DNA from: an uncultured Desulfobacter sp.
GTDB lineage: Bacteria > Desulfobacterota > Desulfobacteria > Desulfobacterales > Desulfobacteraceae
Assembly: GCF_963677125.1 (NCBI RefSeq)
Contig: NZ_OY781882.1
Span: 2,860,501-2,924,500 of the forward strand
Direction: 5' to 3'
DNA length: 64,000 bases
A model generated the notes under the pieces. It saw only the letters and a list, made by a program, of their open reading frames with translations, made no database searches and was not told the DNA's origin. Shown piece by piece: positions 18,306 through 26,812 of this stretch; position 1 is the first letter of the stretch, and every line of letters begins with the position of its first letter. The translations under genes and the position numbers were made by a program.

Positions 18306-19682
18306 TTATAGGGATTTTTCTTTTATAAGCCAGTCAATAATGGCTTCGGGATCCGGCTGGGCGGTTGAGGCAGGCCCGGGATCAGGATCTCGACGGGCGG
18401 ATATCGGCGGAACGACAGGTGGCGGTGTAGACGTTTCATACGCCGGTGCATTATGTTCCGTTAGCTGGGTGGACGTGTCCGGCCCCCGGGCTATTGAATC
18501 GGATTCGTGCATCATGAAATCCTCGTTGACAAGCACATCCATTTCGGCAGACCTGACGGATTCGGCAGCAATTTTTCCAAAGGGTTCCGGTGGTATTTGG
18601 GGGGCTGCCTGAAATGTTTCCTGCCGCGGGACGCTTTCGGCTCCCCCTCTCTGCCCCCCGCTATCCACAGGATTTGGAACAACCACGGCCTTGACAATGA
18701 CCGGACTCGTAGGCTCTGCTGGTGTATTAATTGAAAGATTGGGTATTGTATCAGGATCGAAAAAATTCCGAAAATAAAACGTACAGGCGATAACAGCCAT
18801 AAGAACGGCTGCAGCAAGTGTAGGCAGTCTCTTTGACCGCCACCTGGACCCTGGAGCGGCCGATGGCGTTTTAGAACCCCGCACCTGGGGAACTTCCAGG
18901 ACACCCACGGCTTCCTGGAAGATTTGGGCATCAACGGTTTGCATTTCTTTTGAGTAGGCAGCGATCATAGCCTGGTCACAGGCGATGTTGATGCGCCGGG
19001 GGATACCCTTAGTATACCCGTGTACTTCCCGGACAGCACCGGGGACAAAAATTTTATGTACTGCACCGGCCAGTTCAAGACGCCGGTTAATATAATCCCG
19101 GGTCTGCTTTTCTTCTAAAGGAGAGAGCATGGCATGGGTATCCACCTTTGTTTCCCATGAAAGACCTAATTGTTTTTCCATGACTTGGTGCAGTTCCAGT
19201 TGGCCTGCAAGGAGTATGGTGAGTGTATCGACCGGCGCAAAGTTAGTCCAGGAGGGAAGCTGTACTAGAAATTGTTCCGGGATCAGGTGCGCCTCGTCAA
19301 TGATAATCAGGCATTTTTTTTGGGCCCGACGCCGACGGTTTAAAAAAGCCCACAAAACCGGATCAAAATTTTCGCCGTCCTTATAAAGGTCATCAAACCC
19401 CAAACCCTGGGCAATGGCAAGGTACAAATAATTCAGTTCAATGCTTGGATCACTGATATGGGCCACCGCAGTTGTTTGGGGCAGGTAATGACGCAGCTCA
19501 TGGATCAATGTCGTCTTGCCGGTGCCAATGTCGCCGGTTAGGACCAGCAGCTGTTCACGACCGTCAATACCCTGTTTAAGAAGATCTAAAGCCCGGGCAT
19601 GGGTTTCGCCCAGCCACAAAAAACTGTTATCTGAACTGAGCTGAAACGGTTTCTTTTTCAGGTGAAAATGGCTGCAGTACAT
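18306..19682 (-). CDS. ExeA/GspA-like AAA ATPase
   Basis: A 458-aa protein. The N-terminus YCSHFHLKKKPFQLSSDNSF is the usual ExeA start. Walker A is GDIGTGKTTLIH (near residue 51) and Walker B is CLIIIDEAH. A membrane segment (LAAAVLMAVIACTFYF, about 290-310) divides the cytoplasmic ATPase from a Pro/Ser-rich periplasmic tail. ExeA works with ExeB to place the type II secretion secretin through peptidoglycan; relatives occur without secretion genes. No partner lies nearby. GGAGG precedes the ATG by 6 nt. The gene follows the TAXI gene closely. Confidence 0.8.
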   Translation of the reverse strand: MYCSHFHLKKKPFQLSSDNSFLWLGETHARALDLLKQGIDGREQLLVLTGDIGTGKTTLIHELRHYLPQTTAVAHISDPSIELNYLYLAIAQGLGFDDLYKDGENFDPVLWAFLNRRRRAQKKCLIIIDEAHLIPEQFLVQLPSWTNFAPVDTLTILLAGQLELHQVMEKQLGLSWETKVDTHAMLSPLEEKQTRDYINRRLELAGAVHKIFVPGAVREVHGYTKGIPRRINIACDQAMIAAYSKEMQTVDAQIFQEAVGVLEVPQVRGSKTPSAAPGSRWRSKRLPTLAAAVLMAVIACTFYFRNFFDPDTIPNLSINTPAEPTSPVIVKAVVVPNPVDSGGQRGGAESVPRQETFQAAPQIPPEPFGKIAAESVRSAEMDVLVNEDFMMHESDSIARGPDTSTQLTEHNAPAYETSTPPPVVPPISARRDPDPGPASTAQPDPEAIIDWLIKEKSL

Positions 19683-19723
19683 GAGATGCCTCCACTTTGC
19701 CGACCCATTCCTCTAGGCCAGAG

Positions 19724-20701
19724 TCATAAAATTTCTTTGATCGCGTCCAACAACGGATTTTTTTCCATGGGTGGAGACGGTTCTCCCACATTCCCTCCGC
19801 TGCGATATTTTTTAACGCAGTCATACTGTTCCCACCCCTTGAGGGGGTAGTCCAGGTCTACACTTTTCCATTTTGGATGACCGTTCTGCTGGAGCCAGTC
19901 CAAATTTTCGTAGACTATATTGGCAAATTCTCCTACATACTCGCAGTTATATTGCCTAAAATCAAAAGAAACCAGCACCGCCTTAACCGCAACGGTAGAT
20001 ACGGCCTGGGCTTGCCATGGATAGGTACCGGCCGGAATCTGGACGGTGGGATAGAATTCGGTAATCTGTTTATTCTCAATGGGTACGATGTGCAAGCCGT
20101 CCCCGGCTGAGACATGCTCTGAAAAAAGGGACACGGGAAATCCGGCCACGTAGAACATGGCATCGATAATGTCTGCCTTAAGCATCGCCAGAGCCTCATT
20201 TGTGCCCACAGCCAGGGTTTGGACAGGCTTGATACCCGAGACCTCAAAAAGAAGTTTGGCAGTCAGATAGGTGCCCGAGCCTTCCTTGCCCACGGCCACC
20301 CTCATGTTATTCAAGTCATCAAACGACGCAACGGAAGTTTTACCTAGTAAATGGATCTCTTCGTTATACAAGGGAAAAACCATTTTAGTTTTTTTTGCGA
20401 TCTGCTTTAGGACTTTGTTGGATTTCACCTTAAGCACAAATGCCAGCACATCGGACTGAACGATACCCATCTGGGTCTTGGGACGCTTGTACACGGCATA
20501 TACGTTTTCCACGGACCCCCGGGAGTTATATACATGGATATTATATCCGAATTTTTTGCCCAATTCCCTCAAATTCAGACCGAATTGAAAATAAGTACCT
20601 TTGGCGCTGCCGGTGATTATCCCTAAGTCCGCTGCCGATGCTGTACCGCACATAGTTGTCCACATCAGAATGCTCAATACCAGAATGAATTTGCGAATCA
20701 T
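19724..20701 (-). CDS. TAXI-family TRAP transporter substrate-binding protein (orphan)
   Basis: A 325-aa secreted protein. The signal peptide FILVLSILMWTTMCGTASA is cleaved before ADLGIITGSAKGTYFQFG, which is the classical start of TAXI proteins. Other features fit: SRGSVENV and VGKEGSGTYLTAKLL. The upstream in-frame ATG was rejected because GGGAGG sits 4 nt before the ATG at 20699-20701. TAXI proteins normally deliver a substrate (for example glutamate or 2-oxoglutarate) to a fused DctQM permease. No permease gene is in the window; the neighbour is the ExeA-like ATPase. Confidence 0.85.
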   Translation of the reverse strand: MIRKFILVLSILMWTTMCGTASAADLGIITGSAKGTYFQFGLNLRELGKKFGYNIHVYNSRGSVENVYAVYKRPKTQMGIVQSDVLAFVLKVKSNKVLKQIAKKTKMVFPLYNEEIHLLGKTSVASFDDLNNMRVAVGKEGSGTYLTAKLLFEVSGIKPVQTLAVGTNEALAMLKADIIDAMFYVAGFPVSLFSEHVSAGDGLHIVPIENKQITEFYPTVQIPAGTYPWQAQAVSTVAVKAVLVSFDFRQYNCEYVGEFANIVYENLDWLQQNGHPKWKSVDLDYPLKGWEQYDCVKKYRSGGNVGEPSPPMEKNPLLDAIKEIL

Positions 20702-20775
20702 AATGCCTCCCATAAATATTCCCGACATCGGGGCCAGGTAGAAAGTCTGTCAGATCATGTCCTTTCTACGGCCGA

Positions 20776-21058
20776 TATAACGACCATGAGCCAATTTCTT
20801 TGTTGACCGCACTTGGCCCACAACAAAGGGAAAAAAGTGACAATCCGGTTTTACCGTTGATCTTTTATAAACCAGCCATGGGCTGACCAAGGCGATTGAT
20901 ACCCGGATTCACCCCATAACAAGGCATGAAAGCAACTTAACAGCTTATTGAAACTTTCATATAACAGCCACGGGCTTACCTAACATATCCGCTGCCAGGC
21001 TTAGCCCACAACAAAGCTTGAAAGATCTGAGTAACTTACCCAGGCTTTCATATAAAAA
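20776..21058. repeat. Tandem array of three ~92-bp family A repeats
   Basis: Units begin near 20776, 20867 and 20961, with the remains of a fourth at 21048-21058. Each starts with TATAA and a block like CAGCCATGGGCT, and continues to a block like CCCACAACAAAGCTTGAAAG. The junctions carry CTTTCATATAA. Copies have diverged by substitutions, so the array is old. The same unit occurs singly at 6009-6069 and in interrupted form at 40110-40231. Confidence 0.65.
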
Positions 21059-21242
21059 ACAGTGTTTGGATACTTTTTCTTTTTGATAATGATCTATCAA
21101 ATTCAGGCGCAAAGTCAAGGCGCAATACGGCGTTGAAAATGAATAATTGAAGAATCTGATACAATTGATGGGAATTTGTGAAAAAGATGTACTAATTTTC
21201 CTATAAATCTACTTGTTTATCAACATGATTCGCTGAAATTTA

Positions 21243-21275
21243 GAAAACATATTTAACGATGTTAAATATGTTTTC
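21243..21275 (-). terminator. Perfect 15-bp hairpin downstream of the secreted protein gene
   Basis: Arms GAAAACATATTTAAC and GTTAAATATGTTTTC surround a 3-nt loop. It begins about 25 nt after the stop at 21302 on the minus strand. The run after the stem (TAAATTTC) is not a clean T tract, so it may be an RNA-end stabiliser as much as a terminator. Confidence 0.55.
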
Positions 21276-21301
21276 CAAGTTGCCGGGATATTACTTAATT
21301 C

Positions 21302-22120
21302 CTAATTGGCGATAACGGGCACGGACACGCCAAAATATCCGGCCAGGGTTTCAACCGCCCCTTCAGCGATTTCGCCTGTAAGATCAACACCATCCACGTC
21401 TGCATCACTATCAGTATCGCCCGGCACCGGGATATTGGCAATACCGGTAAGGGAGACCCGACCGCTTTCATCATCCTCCAGGGCAAGAACGCCCAGATTC
21501 GGTTCAATATAAAGGGTAAAAGTCGATTCAACAGGAAATGGAAGAGAATCGTGGGTATAGAATTGTTCGGAAGTCATTTTTAAAACTTTAAACGTGCCAA
21601 AGGGCATTACCAAATTTTCAATGCCCTCTATTCCTATTGAAGAATAGTATGCTGCATCAGTCAATGTAGCCCCACCGTAATAAATTTTACCTGTTCCCTC
21701 TGATACCATAGGATCGTCATCTGCATCCATGGTGGGCAAAGCAACAAGTTTTAAATGGGGTGCATCCGATAAAAAAGCCAGAGTCTCTGTATCGCTTTCC
21801 CCCTGATAGTACGCCATGCCGACTTGATACAACCCGTCACTCTTTGCCTGAAAATACTGAATGAGCGTTTGCTTAACGCCGTAAGTGTCAGTGGAAACCA
21901 TCTGAATTCTGCCGGCATCAATCCCTTTGAATGACCCAACAGTCAGCACTTCAGCCAGGGTCTCGTTGCCGAGTTCATCTTCATAAAGCCATTGCCCGCC
22001 TGGCTCAGAAAGAATATTCAAATATGCGCCAACTTCGATGCTGTTTTCTGCGAATACGCCTGATTGCAGCCCCAGACAAGAGAACAAAACTACCAGAATT
22101 CCTTTTACTGCTTTTTTCAT
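21302..22120 (-). CDS. Secreted protein with C-terminal dockerin-like calcium motif
   Basis: A 272-aa protein with a clear signal peptide (GILVVLFSCLGLQSGVFA, cleavage before ENSIEVG). The body is beta-rich with no recognised family. Near the C-terminus, GDTDSDADVDGVDL looks like one EF-hand-type dockerin repeat, followed by a Leu/Ala-rich helix. A full dockerin needs two such repeats; only one is seen. AAAGGAG precedes the ATG. Function unknown; extracellular or periplasmic location is likely. Confidence 0.65.
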   Translation of the reverse strand: MKKAVKGILVVLFSCLGLQSGVFAENSIEVGAYLNILSEPGGQWLYEDELGNETLAEVLTVGSFKGIDAGRIQMVSTDTYGVKQTLIQYFQAKSDGLYQVGMAYYQGESDTETLAFLSDAPHLKLVALPTMDADDDPMVSEGTGKIYYGGATLTDAAYYSSIGIEGIENLVMPFGTFKVLKMTSEQFYTHDSLPFPVESTFTLYIEPNLGVLALEDDESGRVSLTGIANIPVPGDTDSDADVDGVDLTGEIAEGAVETLAGYFGVSVPVIAN

Positions 22121-22255
22121 GATCGGCTCCTTTTTCTACATTTTCATTATAAATTAAAGCACTTCGAACGAGCTCTCAGCTGATAGGAAATGGAGACTCC
22201 TAATAGTGTGGACCTAAAAAGCCCTTTTTCTGTTAGGACGGGAGCCGGTTGTTTG

Positions 22256-22975
22256 TCAAGAAGAATTAAAAGTAATGTAATACGCGCACCGTTTTTCGGC
22301 AAAATTCAGGTGCTCGCTCATGGCCTTGCGAGCTGCGTCGGCATTACTATCACGAATGGCCTTGACAATGCGTCTATGGTGAGTAAATAAAAGGCGGGTA
22401 TCGTCGCCCAGGGAGTAAACATTACGCCAGACGCCACGCTGGAAATCCTTCATGGCATCAAAAAGCCCCTGCATGAGATGGAGCCAGATAACATTGTGGG
22501 TAGCCCGGGCAATCTGGAGATGCAGCTTGGCATCCAAATCTTCCAGTGGTTTTTTGTTTTTGAGCTGAACGTCCATACGGCTGAGGATCTCTTCCATCCG
22601 GATGATATCTTCGGGTGTGGCGCGCTCCGCCGCATAATAGGCTGTTAAAGCCTCCATGCCTTTGCGGACCTCGATCACCTCCAGCGCGCATGACCTCTGG
22701 GTGCGGATAAGCTCACCCAAGGCGTTGTCCTGATCCGCATCAATTAAGGATTGCACCACTGTCCCGCCCCCCTGATACGACATAACCAGACCAGAAGAAG
22801 CCAGCATGTTCAGTGCCTCACGCACGGACGGCCTTGACACCCCAAACATCTGCGTCAATTTCCGTTCCGGAGGCAGTTTTTCTCCGGGTGAAAACTCACC
22901 ACGTAATATTGACTCACGAATCTGCTCTGCAATCTGGGTTGAAATTTTTTTGGGTTTGATCGGTTTAAAGGTCAT
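22256..22975 (-). CDS. FadR/LldR-subfamily GntR transcriptional regulator
   Basis: A 239-aa protein. The GntR winged helix (residues ~8-75: QIAEQIRESILRGEFSPGEKLPPERKL, VSRPSVREAL) is followed by an all-helical FCD domain with its metal-binding His residues (LHLQIARATHN, HHRRIVKAI). It is divergent from the lactate-utilisation genes, and three copies of a shared 17-bp site lie between them, so it most likely represses lutC-lutBA and itself until a hydroxyacid ligand binds. The ligand is inferred from context. Confidence 0.88.
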   Translation of the reverse strand: MTFKPIKPKKISTQIAEQIRESILRGEFSPGEKLPPERKLTQMFGVSRPSVREALNMLASSGLVMSYQGGGTVVQSLIDADQDNALGELIRTQRSCALEVIEVRKGMEALTAYYAAERATPEDIIRMEEILSRMDVQLKNKKPLEDLDAKLHLQIARATHNVIWLHLMQGLFDAMKDFQRGVWRNVYSLGDDTRLLFTHHRRIVKAIRDSNADAARKAMSEHLNFAEKRCAYYITFNSS

Positions 22976-23004
22976 TTATTGTGTATCTTGCATCATAGGT
23001 TTGT

Positions 23005-23020
23005 AAATTTGTCTTACCAT
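23005..23020 (-). promoter_or_regulatory. Candidate FadR/LldR-type operator, copy 1
   Basis: On the minus strand this reads ATGGTAAGACAAATTT, matching the two plus-strand copies. It lies about 30-45 nt upstream of the regulator start, suitable for autoregulation. Confidence 0.6.
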
Positions 23021-23110
23021 TTAAACCATAGATAATGATTTTCAGCAACTTTCTAATCATTCGAAACCGGATATATGTTCAATTGAATTCCATGCTAACG
23101 GCATATTTAA

Positions 23111-23127
23111 AATTGGTATGACAAATT
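23111..23127 (+). promoter_or_regulatory. Candidate FadR/LldR-type operator, copy 2
   Basis: AATTGGTATGACAAATT, an imperfect palindrome of the TTGGT-N-ACCAA type used by the FadR/PdhR/LldR group. It ends 3 nt before the TTGACA of the lut promoter. Confidence 0.65.
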
Positions 23128-23129
23128 AA

Positions 23130-23156
23130 TTGACAATAAATCTAAGGCATTATAGT
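23130..23156 (+). promoter_or_regulatory. Candidate sigma-70 promoter of the lut operon
   Basis: TTGACA at 23130-23135 and TATAGT at 23151-23156, with a 15-bp spacer that is short. TAGTGT at 23153-23158 gives 17 bp. It is flanked by two operator copies. Confidence 0.5.
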
Positions 23157-23165
23157 GTATTTAAA

Positions 23166-23182
23166 AATTGGTAAGACAAATT
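23166..23182 (+). promoter_or_regulatory. Candidate FadR/LldR-type operator, copy 3
   Basis: AATTGGTAAGACAAATT, differing from copy 2 by one base. It lies downstream of the -10 and ends about 20 nt before the lutC ATG, where a bound repressor would block transcription. Confidence 0.65.
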
Positions 23183-23202
23183 ATAATTTAAAAGGAGTGA
23201 CC

Positions 23203-23751
23203 ATGTACGATGAATTCAAGTCCAAAGCGGAAAGTGTAAGCGCCGAAGTGTTTCGCTTTCCCACCCGGGGGGCTGCCTTGGATTTTATTACGGATGTAAT
23301 GAAACAGGAACAGATCTGTGACAGTCCCGGGGATTATGCGGCTGTGGCGGCGTGTCCGTTTTTTGAAAACACAGATAAAGACCTGTTGCATCAAATCCAT
23401 GGCTTTTCATTTGACATCAGCCGTGAACGGGCCGCCAACGCCCGTATCGGTATCAGCCAGGTTGATTGGGCTCTGGCGGATACCGGCACACTGGTTCAAG
23501 ATGCCACATCCATTGATAAACGACTGGTCTCGACCCTGCCTGAAATTCATATCGCATTGCTCCCCTCAGATAACCTGCTTCCTGATATGACTGCTTTGAT
23601 TGAAATCTTAAGCCCGCAGCAGATGAATTATATTGCCATGATCACCGGACCTAGCCGAACCGCTGACATAGAACGGGTCCTGACCATTGGCGTCCATGGC
23701 CCCAAACGGCTGATTATTGTTCTGGTAGACGATCTGGGAGGTAATAACTGA
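23203..23751 (+). CDS. lutC: LUD-domain lactate utilisation protein (LutC/YkgG type)
   Basis: A 182-aa cytoplasmic protein with the LUD domain: ARIGISQVDWALADTGTLV, STLPEIHIALLPSDNLLPDM, and TGPSRTADIERVLTIGVHGP. LutC is one of three proteins of the L-lactate oxidising iron-sulfur complex LutABC. The open frame begins 16 codons earlier, but AAAAGGAG lies 5 nt before the ATG at 23203. Its TGA overlaps the next ATG by one base, so translation is coupled to the LutB-LutA fusion. Confidence 0.9.
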   Translation: MYDEFKSKAESVSAEVFRFPTRGAALDFITDVMKQEQICDSPGDYAAVAACPFFENTDKDLLHQIHGFSFDISRERAANARIGISQVDWALADTGTLVQDATSIDKRLVSTLPEIHIALLPSDNLLPDMTALIEILSPQQMNYIAMITGPSRTADIERVLTIGVHGPKRLIIVLVDDLGGNN

Positions 23752-25886
23752 TGGAACAAAAATTCAAACAATCCATAGACCAGGCCATCAACGACGACAA
23801 CCTGACCGGCGCACTTGCTAATTTTTCGGAAAGCTATAAGGTCAACCGGGCCAAGGCTTATGAAGGCATTGATTTTGAAACCCTTCGCAGCACCATTGCC
23901 GAACGTAAAGCTTATGCGACCAAGCACCTGGACGAACTGTGCGGCATGTTTAAGACAAATGCCGAAAAAGCCGGGGCCAAGGTATTCATGACCAAAAATC
24001 CGACCGATGTACGCGACTATATTCTCAAAGTTGCCAAGGAAAATAACGTCAAGACCGTGGTCAAATCCAAATCCATGGCCACCGAAGAGATCCACCTGAA
24101 CGCGCATCTGGAAAAAGCCGGCATATCCGTAGGCGAAACCGACCTGGGTGAATGGATCATCCAACTGGCCGGACAAAGGCCCTCGCACATGGTCATGCCG
24201 GCCATTCACCTGACCCGTGAAGAGGTGGCGGATATCTTCAGCAAGGAAGTTGAGGAAAGGCTGTCCACGAATATTCCCCGCCTGGTTGCCGTGGCCAGAG
24301 ACGAGCTGCGCACCAAATTTCTCAAGGCCGACATGGGTATCTCCGGCGCCAACATGGCCGTGGCCGAAACCGGTACGATCACCATCGTCACCAACGAGGG
24401 AAATGCTCGCCTGGTTACCTCACTGCCCAAGATCCATGTAGCTGTAATCGGTGTGGAAAAAATAGTGGAAAAATTTGCCGATGTTGTTCCGATTCTACGT
24501 GCCCTGCCGCGCAGCGCCACCGCACAGCAGTTGACCAGCTATGTGACCATGATCACCGGCCAGACACCCAATGAAGACGGCTCCATGAAAGATCTTCACA
24601 TTGTACTGATGGACAACCGCCGGTCCGAGATGGCCGCCGACCCCAAATTCAAGCAGGCCATGCAGTGCATCCGCTGCGCCTCCTGCCTGAATGTCTGCCC
24701 GATTTTCCGTCTTGTGGGTGGCCATGTGTTCGGCAAGGTCTACACGGGCGGTATCGGAACCATCCTGACAGCCTGGTACGATCAACTTCAAAGTGCCGAC
24801 GACATCCAGGGACTGTGTATCCAGTGTGGGGCCTGCAAGGATGTCTGTCCGGGCAAGATCGACATCCCCGCATTAATTATGGAGATTCGCAGACGACTGG
24901 TCGAAAAACAGGGCATCCCCCTGGTGGCAAAATCCATCTACAAAGTGGTCAACAACCGCCGCCTGTTTCACAGCATGCTGCGCACGGCATCACTGGCAGG
25001 CAAACCTTTTGCCAAAGGCAAATTTATCCGCCATCTACCTCTTTTTCTCTCCGACCTCACTGATGACCGCAGCCTGCCTGCCATTGCAGCCAAACCGTTC
25101 CGCGATGTATTCAAGACCATTAAGCAACCTAAATGTAAGGAAAAAATCGTTTTTTACGCTGGATGCCTGATTGATTTTGCCTATCCTGAAATGGGAGAAG
25201 CTGTGGTCAAAATTTTGAACAAAGCCGGCATTCAAGTTCTTTTTCCGGAAAAGCAGACCTGCTGTGGCGCGCCTGCCCGTTACAATGGGGCGTACGACGT
25301 TGCCGCCCAAAATGCCGAAGATAATATAGAGGCGCTTTTGGAAAACAATGATGCAACGTATGTGATATCCGCCTGTCCGACCTGCACGGTGGCCCTGGAT
25401 CGGGAGTTTATTGAAACCTTTGAATCCATCGGTAAACACGACAAGATAGCCAAAGCCAAACAACTTGCCGGTAAAGTCATTGATTTTTCAACCCTGGTAA
25501 AAAAGCTGGTTGATGAAAAACGCCTGACCTTGAAAGAAGGCAAGCAGTTGGGCAAAATCACCTATCATGATTCCTGCCACCTCAAACGCACCCTGAAAGC
25601 GGATCAGCCGCCACGTGAGTTACTGACCCAAAGCGGCTTTGAATTGGCAGAGATGTTCGAGTGCGACACCTGCTGTGGCATGGGCGGGTCCTACTCCCTG
25701 AAACAGCCTAAAATTTCAGGATCGATTCTCGCCCGAAAGCTTACCAACATTAAAAACACCGGAGCCGACGTTGTGGCCATGGACTGCCCCGGCTGTGTTA
25801 TGCAGATCAGGGGGGGATTAGATCAGGATGGTGCTGACATCAAAGTCCGGCATACTGCGGAATTGATCACCGAACAGCTCAAATAA
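23751..25886 (+). CDS. LutB-LutA fusion: LUD, two [4Fe-4S] and two CCG domains
   Basis: A 711-aa protein that joins two lactate-oxidising subunits. Residues ~1-290 form the LUD/LutB domain (VAETGTITIVTNEGNARLV). Residues ~300-370 carry two CxxCxxCxxxC clusters, CIRCASCLNVCP and CIQCGACKDVCPG. From ~455 the LutA/GlpC-like part has two CCG domains: YAGCLIDF...CCGAPARYNG, and DSCHLKR...CCGMGGSY with DCPGCVMQIRGG. In Bacillus LutA and LutB are separate proteins. The protein would oxidise lactate and pass electrons to quinone or a membrane carrier. A terminator follows. Confidence 0.9.
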   Translation: MEQKFKQSIDQAINDDNLTGALANFSESYKVNRAKAYEGIDFETLRSTIAERKAYATKHLDELCGMFKTNAEKAGAKVFMTKNPTDVRDYILKVAKENNVKTVVKSKSMATEEIHLNAHLEKAGISVGETDLGEWIIQLAGQRPSHMVMPAIHLTREEVADIFSKEVEERLSTNIPRLVAVARDELRTKFLKADMGISGANMAVAETGTITIVTNEGNARLVTSLPKIHVAVIGVEKIVEKFADVVPILRALPRSATAQQLTSYVTMITGQTPNEDGSMKDLHIVLMDNRRSEMAADPKFKQAMQCIRCASCLNVCPIFRLVGGHVFGKVYTGGIGTILTAWYDQLQSADDIQGLCIQCGACKDVCPGKIDIPALIMEIRRRLVEKQGIPLVAKSIYKVVNNRRLFHSMLRTASLAGKPFAKGKFIRHLPLFLSDLTDDRSLPAIAAKPFRDVFKTIKQPKCKEKIVFYAGCLIDFAYPEMGEAVVKILNKAGIQVLFPEKQTCCGAPARYNGAYDVAAQNAEDNIEALLENNDATYVISACPTCTVALDREFIETFESIGKHDKIAKAKQLAGKVIDFSTLVKKLVDEKRLTLKEGKQLGKITYHDSCHLKRTLKADQPPRELLTQSGFELAEMFECDTCCGMGGSYSLKQPKISGSILARKLTNIKNTGADVVAMDCPGCVMQIRGGLDQDGADIKVRHTAELITEQLK

Positions 25887-25898
25887 CAAACAAACTTA

Positions 25899-25947
25899 CC
25901 TTCATCGGAGACACGCGCGTTAGAGACCGCTCCGCTGAAGGTTTTTT
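25899..25947 (+). terminator. Intrinsic terminator of the lut operon
   Basis: Arms CCTTCATCGGAG and CTCCGCTGAAGG (one mismatch) are followed by TTTTTT. It begins 12 nt after the stop of the fusion gene. Confidence 0.8.
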
Positions 25948-26050
25948 GATGGACATCAAATAATTCTCATTCCTTTTATTTGATACCAGGGGATAAATGA
26001 TTTTTAATACACTACAGATTGTTGACGTATAGAACAGTGGAACAGGAGGG

Positions 26051-26089
26051 AAAAAGAGCCTCAGAAAGCCCCCAAAAAGGGGGCCTGAG
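26051..26089 (-). terminator. Intrinsic terminator of the liv operon
   Basis: On the minus strand CTCAGGCCCCC, a T5 loop and GGGGG-CTTT-CTGAGG form a two-part stem, then CTCTTTTTC. It starts 12 nt after the livF stop. Confidence 0.75.
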
Positions 26090-26101
26090 AAAAATTTACA
26101 A

Positions 26102-26812
26102 TTATATACCTAAATAGGCTTCTTTAATGTGGGGATTGCCTAAAAGTTCATCGGCCTTGCCCTCCAGAGCAATTCTGCCATGTTCCAGCACGTACCCACG
26201 GTCCGACAGACGCAAAGAATGGTTTACATCCTGTTCAACCAGCAGTACGGTGGTGCCCTGGTCGGCGATTTTCCGGATGGTTTCAAAGATGCTGTTGACC
26301 AGAACCGGGGCCAGCCCAAGGGACGGCTCATCCAGCATCAGGATTTTGGGCCGGGCCATCAGCCCCCGGCCAATGGCCACCATCTGCTGTTCCCCCCCGG
26401 ACAGTGTCAGGGCGGTTTGATTTTCCCGTTCTTTAAGTCGTGGCAGCATCTCATATACCTGGGCCAGGGTGTGTTCTTTGTGCTTATCGGCTTCTTTATT
26501 ATAAGCCCCTACAATGAGGTTATCTTTTATGGTCATCAGGGAAAAAAGCCTGCGCCCTTCCGGGACATGGACAATGCCATGGTTGACAATCTCTTCGGGG
26601 GGAAGCGTATGCATGGAACGGTCCTTAAAAAATATCTGACCGGAAGACGGTTTCATCAACCCTGAGATGGTGCGAAGCAATGTGGATTTTCCGGCACCGT
26701 TGCCGCCGATGATCGAGACCACTTCACCCTCTTCAATGCGCATGGACAAATCAAAAATGACCTGGACATCCCCATAGCTGACATCAATGTTTTTTACTTC
26801 AAGAAACCCCAT
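26102..26812 (-). CDS. livF: Branched-chain amino acid ABC transporter ATP-binding protein LivF
   Basis: A 236-aa ABC ATPase. Walker A is GGNGAGKSTLL, the signature is LSGGEQQM, and Walker B is ILMLDEPSLGLAP; the last is typical of LivF. The ATG at 26810-26812 is preferred over one two codons earlier because GGGAG lies 6 nt upstream. It overlaps the end of livG. Last gene of the liv operon, followed by a terminator. Confidence 0.92.
   Translation of the reverse strand: MGFLEVKNIDVSYGDVQVIFDLSMRIEEGEVVSIIGGNGAGKSTLLRTISGLMKPSSGQIFFKDRSMHTLPPEEIVNHGIVHVPEGRRLFSLMTIKDNLIVGAYNKEADKHKEHTLAQVYEMLPRLKERENQTALTLSGGEQQMVAIGRGLMARPKILMLDEPSLGLAPVLVNSIFETIRKIADQGTTVLLVEQDVNHSLRLSDRGYVLEHGRIALEGKADELLGNPHIKEAYLGI

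Larger units (their letters stand above)
20702..21301. other. 600-bp intergenic region holding a repeat array
   Basis: No gene recognised. It contains the repeat family A array (20,776-21,058) and, nearest the secreted protein gene, a 33-bp perfect hairpin. Confidence 0.6.
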
